A DNA stretch of 64,000 nt, taken from contig JAFUTW010000037.1 in the NCBI GenBank assembly GCA_017484085.1, forward strand, positions 34,369 to 98,368, written 5' to 3'. Under the pieces are notes generated by a model. The model saw nothing but the letters and a program-made list of their open reading frames with translations. It had not been told where the DNA came from and did not search any database. A program made the translations under genes and the position numbers. The stretch comes from Clostridia bacterium (GTDB lineage Bacteria > Bacillota > Clostridia > Christensenellales > Aristaeellaceae). Of the stretch, positions 36,747 to 44,462 are shown piece by piece; position 1 is the stretch's first letter; each line of letters begins with the position of its first letter.

Positions 36747-38268
36747 TGGCTGTTCCTCCGACTCTCGTCATCATAAGGCCGACCTCCTGCTTGGTGGCGG
36801 TTTTGCCGTCGACGATACCGCTCACCCGGCCGCCGCAGAGGACGAGGATGCGGTCCGCCAGCTCCAGCAGCACATCCAGATCCTCGCCGACATAGATGAC
36901 GGCGACGCCGTCCTTCTTCTGCCGGTTGATCAGGTCGTAGATGGTGTAGGAGGAGTTGATGTCCAGGCCGCGGACGGCGTAGGCCGTGAGCAGCACGGTG
37001 GGGGCGGAGGTGATTTCGCGACCGACCAGCACCTTCTGCACGTTGCCGCCGGAGAGCCTGCGCACCGGCGTCGAGAGGCCGGGGGTGGAGACCTCCAGCT
37101 CGCTTACGACGGTCTCGGCCACGTGGCGCGGCGTATTCCGGTCGGTGAACAGGGAATGGCCGCTGCGGAAGGAGCGCAGCATCATGTTGTCGGTCAGGTC
37201 CATGTTAGCGACCAGACCCATGCCGAGGCGGTCTTCAGGGACGAAGGAGAGGGAGACGCCCATAGCGGCGATCTTGAGCGGATCCTTGCCGATCAGCTCT
37301 TCGCGCTCACCGTTGTCTTCGATGTAGGTGATGGTGCCGGACTCCGTCGGCTGCAGGCCGGCGATCGCTTCCAGCAGCTCTTTCTGGCCGGAGCCGGAGA
37401 TGCCGGCGATACCGAGGATCTCGCCGGAGTTGGCGGTAAAGGAGACGTCCTCCAACCGGAGGATGCCTTCCTCATTGCGGACGGTGAGCCCTTTCACCTC
37501 GATGCGGGGCCTGGGGTTGACGGGCTCCGGCCGGTCGATGTTCAGCGTCACGCTGTGGCCGACCATAAGGTCCGTCATCTCCTGCGCGTTGGTGGAAGCC
37601 GTCGGCAGGTCGCAGATATAGCGCCCGTCGCGCAGCACGGCAACGCGGTCGGACAGGGACTCCACCTCGTGCATCTTGTGCGTGATGATGATAATGGCCT
37701 TGCCGTCGTCACGCATCTTCCGCAGGACAGCAAAGAGCCGGTCGGACTCCTGCGGGGTGAGGACGGCGGTCGGCTCGTCGAGGATCAGGATGTCCGCGCC
37801 ACGGTAGAGCACCTTGACGATCTCGACCGTCTGCTTCTGCGAAACGGACATGTCGTAGATCTTCTGCTCCGGATTCAGCTCAAAGCCGTACAGGTCGCAG
37901 ATCGCGCGGATCTTCTCTGTGGACTTGCGCAGATCCAGCCGTCCCTCCAGGCCCAGGATGATGTTTTCGGCCGCGGTGAGCACATCCACCAGCTTGAAGT
38001 GCTGATGGATCATGCCGATGCCCAGGGCAAACGCGTCCTTGGGCGAGCGGATGACGACCTCGCGGCCGTCGATCTCGATCGTGCCTTCATCCGGGTAGTA
38101 AATGCCGGAAAGCATGTTCATCAGCGTCGTCTTGCCGCTGCCGTTTTCACCCAGCAGGGCGAGAATCTCGCCGCGGTAGATGGTCAGCTCCGCTCTGTCA
38201 TTTGCCAGAACCGGCCCGAAGCGCTTGGTGATGTTCTTCATACGGACGGCGGGTACTTCTTGATTCAA
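36739..38268 (-). CDS. Duplicated ABC importer ATPase, nucleoside type (NupO/YufO-like)
   Basis: 509 residues, two nucleotide-binding domains. Domain 1 has Walker A GENGSGKTT and Walker B ILILDEPTAVLTPQE; its signature region reads MSVSQKQTVEI, with Ser where Gly is common. Domain 2 has a degenerate Walker A (GISGSGQKEL) but a normal RLSGGNVQK signature, as in other dual importers of this type. The TTG at 38268 has AAGGAG nine bases upstream; the longer start at 38307 lies inside a hairpin. Confidence 0.92.
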   Translation of the reverse strand: MNQEVPAVRMKNITKRFGPVLANDRAELTIYRGEILALLGENGSGKTTLMNMLSGIYYPDEGTIEIDGREVVIRSPKDAFALGIGMIHQHFKLVDVLTAAENIILGLEGRLDLRKSTEKIRAICDLYGFELNPEQKIYDMSVSQKQTVEIVKVLYRGADILILDEPTAVLTPQESDRLFAVLRKMRDDGKAIIIITHKMHEVESLSDRVAVLRDGRYICDLPTASTNAQEMTDLMVGHSVTLNIDRPEPVNPRPRIEVKGLTVRNEEGILRLEDVSFTANSGEILGIAGISGSGQKELLEAIAGLQPTESGTITYIEDNGEREELIGKDPLKIAAMGVSLSFVPEDRLGMGLVANMDLTDNMMLRSFRSGHSLFTDRNTPRHVAETVVSELEVSTPGLSTPVRRLSGGNVQKVLVGREITSAPTVLLTAYAVRGLDINSSYTIYDLINRQKKDGVAVIYVGEDLDVLLELADRILVLCGGRVSGIVDGKTATKQEVGLMMTRVGGTANE

Positions 38269-38299
38269 TCGGATTCGCTCCTTCCGTGGGATGTTTGGG

Positions 38300-38346
38300 T
38301 CGTACAAAGGGCAGGGCTGGACAAGTCAGCGCTGCCCTTTGTACGA
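38300..38346 (-). terminator. Intercistronic hairpin 1 between bmp and the ATPase gene
   Basis: Perfect 15-bp stem (38300-38314 with 38332-38346) and a 17-base loop, with no T run. Suited to stabilising the upstream binding-protein mRNA or to partial termination. Confidence 0.8.
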
Positions 38347-38350
38347 CGAC

Positions 38351-38384
38351 GCGGGCTGGCCCGGCCGGAACCGGGCCAACCCGC
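38351..38384 (-). terminator. Intercistronic hairpin 2 between bmp and the ATPase gene
   Basis: 14-bp G+C-rich stem (38351-38364 with 38371-38384, one G-T pair) and a 6-base loop, just after the bmp stop codon. In tandem with hairpin 1. Confidence 0.8.
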
Positions 38385-38400
38385 ATGATTTGTGATGGGA

Positions 38401-39567
38401 TTACGCGCCGAGGAGGCTGATGCCGTCGATGTCGAGATCGAAGTACGGGGCAGAGCGATACTCGGACTCGTGGAAGTAGCCGTCGGAGATGACCTCGGTT
38501 TCGGGCTGATAGTCGCCCATGTCATCCACGTCCGCCAGGTAGCTGGTCAGCGTTTCGCCGTTCACGGTGAAGGTGGCGGTGTCGTAAACCTTGACGGAAC
38601 CGTCCTGCAGAGCGGCCTTGACTTCTTCCAGCTTCTGAACGGTGCCGGCAGCGGCGGCGGCCTCGTTCACCTCGGAGAGCTCGACGGAGCCGGTCTCGAT
38701 GGTGCCGGTCCAGTCAGCCTCGATGGCTTCGCCGTTCGCGACGCAGTTAATCATGTGCTCCATGTAGGGGACCCAGTTGATGCGGGAAGAGACGATGAAG
38801 GTGTTGGGGCAGGCGGCGACGGTGCTGCCGTTGTAGGAGACGTCCGGGACACCGGCGTCTTCGCACGCGGTGGGGGCGCCCATGGAGTCGGCATGCTGGC
38901 TGATCAGCTTGCAGCCGTTTCCGATGAGCTTGACGGCGCCTTCCTTCTCGAGGGCTTCGTCATACCAGGAGTTGGTGAAGGTCACTTCCATGGTGACGGT
39001 GGGGCAGACGGAGCGGGCACCCAGGAAGAAAGAGGTGTAGCCGGACTTCACCTCGGCGTAGGGATAAGCGCCGACGTAGCCCATCTTGGCTTCTTCCGCG
39101 GTGAATTCGCCGTTTGCGATCATCTCGTTGAGCTTGAGGCCCGCGGCGACGCCGGCGAGGAAACGGCCCTCGTAGATGGAAGCGAAAGCGTTGTGATAGT
39201 TGTCAAGGCCGACGGTGTGCGCCTGCGTGCCGGTGGCATGGCAGAACTGCACGTCGGTGAACTCCTTGGCAGCCTGGATGAGATAGGACTCATGGCCGAA
39301 GCTGTCCGCGAAGACGATGTTGCAGCCGGCATCGACGAGCTCAGCAGCGGCGTCATAGCACTGCTCGCCTTCTTCGATGTTGGTCTTCAGGATGTACTCG
39401 ACGCCCTGCTTCTCGCAGGCTTCCTTCGCGGCGTTCAGGAAGTTGAGGTCATAAGTGGAGTTCTCATCGTGAAGGAAGATGAAGCCGACCTTCACACCCT
39501 CCGCCACAGCGGCGAAGGAGACGAGGCAGAGCGCGGCGACAAGCACCGCAGCCAGGAACTTTTTCAT
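38401..39567 (-). CDS. BMP-family ABC substrate-binding protein
   Basis: 388 residues; extracytoplasmic binding protein of the nucleoside-type importer downstream. Signal peptide MKKFLAAVLVAALCLVSFAA, then a BMP/PnrA fold: KVGFIFLHDENSTYDLNFLN, CNIVFADSFGHESYLIQAAK, and a QHADSMGAP block typical of the ligand pocket. The only Cys in the signal (AALC) does not make a lipobox, so it looks signal-peptidase-I cleaved (AVA/EG), unusual for a Gram-positive binding protein. AAAGGAGG lies before the ATG. Confidence 0.93.
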   Translation of the reverse strand: MKKFLAAVLVAALCLVSFAAVAEGVKVGFIFLHDENSTYDLNFLNAAKEACEKQGVEYILKTNIEEGEQCYDAAAELVDAGCNIVFADSFGHESYLIQAAKEFTDVQFCHATGTQAHTVGLDNYHNAFASIYEGRFLAGVAAGLKLNEMIANGEFTAEEAKMGYVGAYPYAEVKSGYTSFFLGARSVCPTVTMEVTFTNSWYDEALEKEGAVKLIGNGCKLISQHADSMGAPTACEDAGVPDVSYNGSTVAACPNTFIVSSRINWVPYMEHMINCVANGEAIEADWTGTIETGSVELSEVNEAAAAAGTVQKLEEVKAALQDGSVKVYDTATFTVNGETLTSYLADVDDMGDYQPETEVISDGYFHESEYRSAPYFDLDIDGISLLGA

Positions 39568-39616
39568 GTTTTTTCCTCCTTTGTCCAGTTAAACGCTTGT
39601 GCATTAAGACTGCGCT

Positions 39617-39646
39617 ATCATACAGCAAGAAAGGAGTGCTTGTAAA
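39617..39646 (-). promoter_or_regulatory. Promoter of the nucleoside-importer operon
   Basis: Minus strand: TTTACA (39646-39641), 18-base spacer, TATGAT (39622-39617). About 50 bases upstream of the binding-protein start. The rest of the 277-base gap is A+T-rich and shows no operator I can name. Confidence 0.75.
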
Positions 39647-39770
39647 GAGAAATTAGAAAAATAACAATCGAAAATCGAATATTCAAAGATAATTAGTTAA
39701 AAAGGTTCGCCTTTTTGGCAAAGAGAGGATGAGGTGACGGGCAGCCGGGCCTGTTGCGGCTGTGCCGTGC

Positions 39771-39799
39771 TTTACAGGAAAACGAAAAAGCGGTAAAAT
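39771..39799 (+). promoter_or_regulatory. Promoter of the ZorAB-like-nrdR-deoB operon
   Basis: TTTACA at 39771-39776, 17-base spacer, TAAAAT at 39794-39799, 45 bases before the first start codon. Confidence 0.78.
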
Positions 39800-39844
39800 A
39801 GAGAACATATAAAGGAAGCAAACGGCCTGAGAGGAGATGCAGGC

Positions 39845-41290
39845 ATGACAGAGGCTTTAACGCTGATCAGAAGCTTTTTCTCACTGGAGACGCTGATTTA
39901 TGCGGCGATCGTGCTGGTGACGGTTTTTTCCATGCTCCGCTGCTTTGTGCCCCTGGCGGCCGCGGCATCCCGGCTGCGCAAGGCTGCGCGGACGATGGTG
40001 CTGGAGAACAAGCAGAACAAGGAGCGCAAATCCTGGCGCGATCTGCAGTTCCTGGGCGGACAGATGGAAGCGATCTGGGCAGACTTTCTGCAGAACGCGG
40101 AGCTGCGCGAAGCCCATGGGGAAACCTGCGATGTGTCCCTGTACGTGAATGAGGAATCGGTGATCTACACAGCCGGCAGCGTGGCGCTGGCCGATATCGT
40201 CCCCGGGATCCTGACCTCTCTGGGCATCCTGGGCACTTTCCTGGGGCTGGTCAGAGGCCTGTCGGGCCTCAGGCTGGACGCGGCGGATACTCAGCAGCTG
40301 CTTTCTGCGATGGAACAGCTGATCGGCGGCATGAGCACCGCCTTCCTCACCTCCATCGCCGGCGTCAGCGCGTCGCTGCTGTTCAGCCTGCTCAACAACC
40401 ATTACATGGGCAAATGCCGCAAGGCGATCGACCGGTTCTGCGAGGTCTTCAGCCTGTATGCGATGCCCAAGCCGGTTTCGCAGGAGACGGAGCTGCTGAC
40501 GCTGCAGCAGGAGATGACGGCTTATCTTCGCCAGGCGGCGGATGAGATGGGGCAGAGGCTCGCCTCCCAGATGGAGGGCAGCATCCTGCGCGCCACATTG
40601 CCGATGCAGCGCTCTATGGACAATTTCATCGTCGCCGCGACGCAGGCACAGGTGGAAGGCGTCGACCGGATCGTACAGCTGTTCATCCAGCGCATGAACA
40701 GCGCGCTGGGCGGGGAACTGGAATACCTGCGCAAGAGCCTCGCCGAGGCGCGCAGCGCGCAGCAGGTTTCCTCGCAGGAGCTGACGGCGGCAACGCAGGC
40801 CATTTCCGAAATGGGGCACGACGTCATCAACATGCACCAAATGTCCCAGGGACTGCTGGAGCACTTCAAGGCCTATGTGACGGAGATGGATGGGAGCCGT
40901 GCGCGCGCGGATGAGCAGCAGAAACAGACGGCAGAGGCCATTGCTGCCGCCGAAAAGCAGATCGCCGGGCAGACGCAGCTGCTGGAACGCCTGATAGCGG
41001 CGCAGGATGCGCTGGAGAAGGCGAGCCGGAGCTATCTGGAGGCCTCCGAACGGTTTGCCAAACAGACGTCGCCGAAGCTGAAGGCAGCTTTGCAGAGTGC
41101 CGAAGAAGCCGCGGATCACCTGCAGGAGGGCGCCAGGGCGCTTTCCGGCGCATCGGATCAGCTCGTGCGAGAGAGCGCGGGGCGTGCCGAAGCACTGACG
41201 CAAGCAAGCCGTGAACTCGCGGCAGCGGTGCAGGAGCTGAGCGACGCACTGGCGCAAACAGCCGCAAAGCCGGAGCGTGATGACGCATGA
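39845..41290 (+). CDS. ZorA-like MotA/TolQ/ExbB-family channel protein with long coiled tail
   Basis: 481 residues. Three membrane segments: about 16-40 (LIYAAIVLVTVFSMLRCFVP), 114-138 (ALADIVPGILTSLGILGTFL) and 162-185 (MSTAFLTSIAGVSASLLFSL), the last two forming the MotA/ExbB channel core. The remaining ~290 residues are a predicted cytoplasmic coiled tail rich in Gln, Glu and Ala, which is the ZorA layout rather than flagellar MotA (four segments, short tail). It should form a pentamer around a dimer of the next protein. Its stop overlaps the next start by four bases. Neighbours are not known Zorya effectors. Confidence 0.85.
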   Translation: MTEALTLIRSFFSLETLIYAAIVLVTVFSMLRCFVPLAAAASRLRKAARTMVLENKQNKERKSWRDLQFLGGQMEAIWADFLQNAELREAHGETCDVSLYVNEESVIYTAGSVALADIVPGILTSLGILGTFLGLVRGLSGLRLDAADTQQLLSAMEQLIGGMSTAFLTSIAGVSASLLFSLLNNHYMGKCRKAIDRFCEVFSLYAMPKPVSQETELLTLQQEMTAYLRQAADEMGQRLASQMEGSILRATLPMQRSMDNFIVAATQAQVEGVDRIVQLFIQRMNSALGGELEYLRKSLAEARSAQQVSSQELTAATQAISEMGHDVINMHQMSQGLLEHFKAYVTEMDGSRARADEQQKQTAEAIAAAEKQIAGQTQLLERLIAAQDALEKASRSYLEASERFAKQTSPKLKAALQSAEEAADHLQEGARALSGASDQLVRESAGRAEALTQASRELAAAVQELSDALAQTAAKPERDDA

Positions 41291-42219
41291 AGCCGCGGGG
41301 AAAAGCGAGGCGGTCCGGCGCAAGCTCCAGCTACTGGATCTCCTATTCGGATATGATGGCCGGAATGCTGTTCACCTTTGCGCTGATCCTCTTTATGGCG
41401 ATCTTCCAGCTGGTGGATCTGCAGCAGAAAAAGACCATCGAACTGGAGACCAAGGAAGCGCAGCTCTCCACCCAGCAAAGCATCCTGCTGGATCAGCAGA
41501 GCCAGCTGGAGGATAAGGAAGAGCTGCTGGCAGCGACGACGCTGGCCCTGCAGGAGCAGGAGGAAGAGCTGGAGAAAAACCGTACGGCCCTGTCCTCGGC
41601 GCAGCAGAGCCTGTCCCTACAGCAGAGCAAAATCGAAGAACAGGCAGCGCTGCTGGCTTCCCAGCAGGCGAGGATCGACAAGCTGGTCGGCCTGCGCTCC
41701 GAGATCATCGAAGCGCTGCGCGACGAGCTGCGAAGCGCAGGCGTGGATGCCGGCGTGGACAGGAACACGGGCGCCATCACCTTTTCAGGCGCCGTGCTCT
41801 TCGATATCGGCCGGAACGAGCTGAAGGACAGCGGCAAGGCGCTGCTGGACCGCTTCATCCCGATCTATTTGAGAACGCTGATGAGCGACGAATACGAGGA
41901 GTATATCGGCGAAATCATCATCGAGGGGCATACGGACACCTCCGGCAGCTATCTCAGCAACCTGAAGCTCTCACAGGAGCGGGCGCTTGCGGTCGCCAAC
42001 TATTGCTTTACCGGTGAAAGCATGCAGCTGACATCGAACGAAAGAGCGCTGCTGCAGCAGGTGCTGACGGTAAACGGCCGTTCCTATGCCGATCCAGTGT
42101 ACAGGACGGACGGAACGGTGGATATGGACGCCTCCCGGCGCGTCGTCTTCAAATTCCGCATGAAGGATTCCGAGATGATCGATCAGATGAGCGCTATCTT
42201 GGAGAGAAAAGGAGAATAA
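41287..42219 (+). CDS. ZorB-like MotB/OmpA-domain protein
   Basis: 310 residues. A short basic N-terminus leads to SYWISYSDMMAGMLFTFALI, one membrane segment carrying Asp22 in the position of the proton-carrying Asp of MotB/ZorB. A coiled stalk (about 44-140) follows, then an OmpA-like domain (VLFDIGRNELKDSGKALLDR; IIIEGHTDTSGSYLSNLKLS, ~165-240) with the peptidoglycan-binding motif. It would anchor the motor in the wall and use the ion gradient. Overlaps the upstream gene by ATGA. Confidence 0.88.
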   Translation: MKPRGKARRSGASSSYWISYSDMMAGMLFTFALILFMAIFQLVDLQQKKTIELETKEAQLSTQQSILLDQQSQLEDKEELLAATTLALQEQEEELEKNRTALSSAQQSLSLQQSKIEEQAALLASQQARIDKLVGLRSEIIEALRDELRSAGVDAGVDRNTGAITFSGAVLFDIGRNELKDSGKALLDRFIPIYLRTLMSDEYEEYIGEIIIEGHTDTSGSYLSNLKLSQERALAVANYCFTGESMQLTSNERALLQQVLTVNGRSYADPVYRTDGTVDMDASRRVVFKFRMKDSEMIDQMSAILERKGE

Positions 42220-42223
42220 CCCG

Positions 42224-42754
42224 GTGAAACGGTTTTTAAAGGTACTGGCGGTCTTGGTTCTGGTTCTTACGCTGGCGGCGGCAGGCGTGGCGGCTTACGG
42301 CTGGAGGCACTTTATGCCGGAAGCGGTTTCCTGCCAAACGGCGCTTTTGCCGTCGGCGAAATACGCGCAGCAAAAGCAGGAGTGGTTTTCGCAAGCGCAG
42401 GACGGCGTTTTCCAGGGGGCTCTTGCTGAAAACTGGAAAGACTTCGGCGATGAGGAGCTGGTTTTCTGGCAATGCACCCTGCGCGTGCGAAACGATGGTT
42501 TTTTCCCGGCTGAATGGATCGCACTGGAACCGCAGCCGGTGCCGGGCGACGTAATGATCCTGCCGGACGCGCAGCCAAAGGTCCTGCAGTCGCGCTCGGA
42601 GGGTGACCTGACGGTGACTGTTCTGTGCAGCGAAAAAGCGGCTGAGGCGGAACGGCCCCTGGTGCTCAGCTGTTACGTGCTGGGCCGGAAGACAGAAGCA
42701 ACTTATACGGTGGCAGAAGGCAAACTGATAAAGAAAGAGGGGACAGGCGAATGA
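42224..42754 (+). CDS. Membrane-anchored protein of unknown function, third gene of the ZorAB-like unit
   Basis: 176 residues from GTG 42224, five bases after the ZorB-like stop, so co-translated. One N-terminal membrane segment (FLKVLAVLVLVLTLAAAGVA) then an outer beta-rich domain with VFWQCTLRVRNDGFFPAEWI and GDLTVTVLCSEKAAEAERPL, an immunoglobulin- or FixG-like pattern. It overlaps nrdR by ATGA. It is not similar by eye to ZorC, ZorD or ZorE; a partner role in the motor is inferred from position. Confidence 0.7.
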   Translation: MKRFLKVLAVLVLVLTLAAAGVAAYGWRHFMPEAVSCQTALLPSAKYAQQKQEWFSQAQDGVFQGALAENWKDFGDEELVFWQCTLRVRNDGFFPAEWIALEPQPVPGDVMILPDAQPKVLQSRSEGDLTVTVLCSEKAAEAERPLVLSCYVLGRKTEATYTVAEGKLIKKEGTGE

Positions 42755-43227
42755 AATGCATCTACTGTGGCTGTACCGAAAGCCGGGTCGTCGATTCGCG
42801 GCCGACAGAGGACGGCGCTATCCGCCGCAGGCGCGAATGTGAGGAGTGCAAGCGCCGCTTTACGACTTACGAAAAAGTGGAAATGCTGCCGGTTTACGTC
42901 GTCAAGAAGGACGAACGAAGGGAGCAGTTTGACGCGTCGAAGGTCCGGAGCGGCATCCTGAAAGCCTGCGAAAAGAGACCGATTTCCCTGGACGCCATAG
43001 AGGCGCTGGTGGGGCAGATCGAGACCAAGGTTTGCCAGCAGCCCGACCAGGAAGTCACGACGGAGGAGATCGGCCGCCTGGTGATGAACGGCCTGCGGGA
43101 GCTGGACGAGGTGGCTTACATCCGTTTTGCCTCCGTCTATCGCCAGTTCAAGGACGTACAGTCGTTTATGGAAGAACTGCAGCAGATGCTGGACAAGAAC
43201 CATACCGTGAAGGAGGATGCGCAATGA
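42751..43227 (+). CDS. nrdR: NrdR, ribonucleotide reductase repressor
   Basis: 158 residues. Zinc ribbon with Cys pairs MKCIYCGC and RRECEECKRRF, then an ATP-cone domain (PVYVVKKDERREQFDASKVR to about 140). Represses nrd operons by binding NrdR boxes. It is fused into the operon by ATGA overlaps on both sides. No nrd gene lies in the window. Confidence 0.96.
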   Translation: MKCIYCGCTESRVVDSRPTEDGAIRRRRECEECKRRFTTYEKVEMLPVYVVKKDERREQFDASKVRSGILKACEKRPISLDAIEALVGQIETKVCQQPDQEVTTEEIGRLVMNGLRELDEVAYIRFASVYRQFKDVQSFMEELQQMLDKNHTVKEDAQ

Positions 43228-44396
43228 AGGGGAAAAAGGCAATCCTGATCGTGCTGGACAGCGTCGGGATCGGAGAAGCACCTGATTCGGGCGCCTACGG
43301 TGATGCGGGCGCGGATACGCTGGGCCACATCTGGGCGGCGTGTCACCCGGCCATACCGAATATGATGAGCCTGGGCCTTGGCAACGTGCAGGGCGCGAAG
43401 CTGGGCGGCGGCGTTGAGGCACCGAAGGGCTGCTTCGGCAAATGCCTGGAGGTATCCGCCGGCAAGGATACGACGACCGGACACTGGGAGATCGCCGGCG
43501 TACAGCTGAAAAAGGCGTTTCCCACCTTCCCGGACGGATTCCCGCAGGATTTCATCGAAGCGTTCGAAAAGGCTGTCGGGCGCGGAACGCTGGGCAACAA
43601 ACCGGCCAGCGGCACGGCCATCCTGGATGAACTGGGCGAAGAGCATCTGGCAACAGGCAAACTGATCGTCTACACCTCTGCGGACAGCGTGTTCCAGATT
43701 GCGGCCAATGAGGATATGGTGCCGCCGCAGGAGCTCTACCGCATCTGCCGTATCGCCAGGGAGATGCTGAAGGGCGATCTGGAGGTCGGCCGCGTCATCG
43801 CAAGACCTTTCGTCGGCACGCATGCGGGCGCCTTCAAACGGACGGGCAATCGCAGGGACTTCAGTGCTCTGCCGCCGACGACCTGCTGCGACGTGTTGGC
43901 GGCGGCAGGAAAAACCGTGTACGGCATCGGAAAGATCGAAGACATCTTCGCCGAAAAAGGGATCACGAAGTCTAACCATGCGGCGGGGAATCCGGCCTGC
44001 ATCGAAGCGACCCTGAAGGCCATGGAAGAGGAATACGAAGGCCTGCTGTTTGTGAACCTGGTTGACTTTGACAGCGTATACGGCCACCGCCGCGACGTGA
44101 AAGGCTATGCCGAGGCGCTGGAGGCGTTTGACCGGGCGCTGCCGGAGATCCAGAAACGGATGGGACCGGAGGACCTGCTGATGCTGACGGCGGACCATGG
44201 ATGCGACCCGACCTACAGCGGGACGGATCACACGAGGGAGTACATCCCGATCGTCGCATGGGGCCAGGGCTTCAGGAGCAGCGTGGATCTCGGCGTCCGC
44301 GGGACGTATGCCGACATCAGCGCTACGGTGCTCGATTACTTCGGCTTGCCCAACACCCTCTGCGGCACATCTTTTTTGCCGGAACTGCGCGGCTGA
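43224..44396 (+). CDS. deoB: Phosphopentomutase
   Basis: Interconverts ribose or deoxyribose 1- and 5-phosphates in nucleoside catabolism, downstream of nucleoside phosphorylases such as the one at 11018. 390 residues, alkaline-phosphatase fold: nucleophile region VLDSVGIGEAPDS, GKDTTTGHWEIAG, and metal site TADHGCDPTYSGTDHTREY. The ATG at 43224 overlaps the nrdR stop (ATGA); GAAGGAGG lies upstream. Ends at a hairpin. Confidence 0.97.
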   Translation: MKGKKAILIVLDSVGIGEAPDSGAYGDAGADTLGHIWAACHPAIPNMMSLGLGNVQGAKLGGGVEAPKGCFGKCLEVSAGKDTTTGHWEIAGVQLKKAFPTFPDGFPQDFIEAFEKAVGRGTLGNKPASGTAILDELGEEHLATGKLIVYTSADSVFQIAANEDMVPPQELYRICRIAREMLKGDLEVGRVIARPFVGTHAGAFKRTGNRRDFSALPPTTCCDVLAAAGKTVYGIGKIEDIFAEKGITKSNHAAGNPACIEATLKAMEEEYEGLLFVNLVDFDSVYGHRRDVKGYAEALEAFDRALPEIQKRMGPEDLLMLTADHGCDPTYSGTDHTREYIPIVAWGQGFRSSVDLGVRGTYADISATVLDYFGLPNTLCGTSFLPELRG

Positions 44397-44414
44397 ATCA
44401 GAAAACAGAATAAA

Positions 44415-44446
44415 ACGGACCTCCGCCTGATTTGGCGGAGGTCCGT
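44415..44446. terminator. Terminator between convergent deoB and gltX
   Basis: 13-bp stem ACGGACCTCCGCC/GGCGGAGGTCCGT with a 6-base loop. The T run is better on the minus strand (TTTTATTC), so it mainly serves gltX. Confidence 0.82.
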
Positions 44447-44462
44447 CGGTTTGAAAAGGGGA

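Noticed and set aside
34601-38388. Long plus-strand frames opposite the ABC-importer genes
   Set aside because: Composition is Asp/Gly/Ala-rich without motifs; the minus-strand genes are clear importer proteins.
39845-42219. Flagellar MotAB
   Set aside because: Three membrane segments and a long tail fit ZorA/ExbB types; no flagellar genes are nearby.
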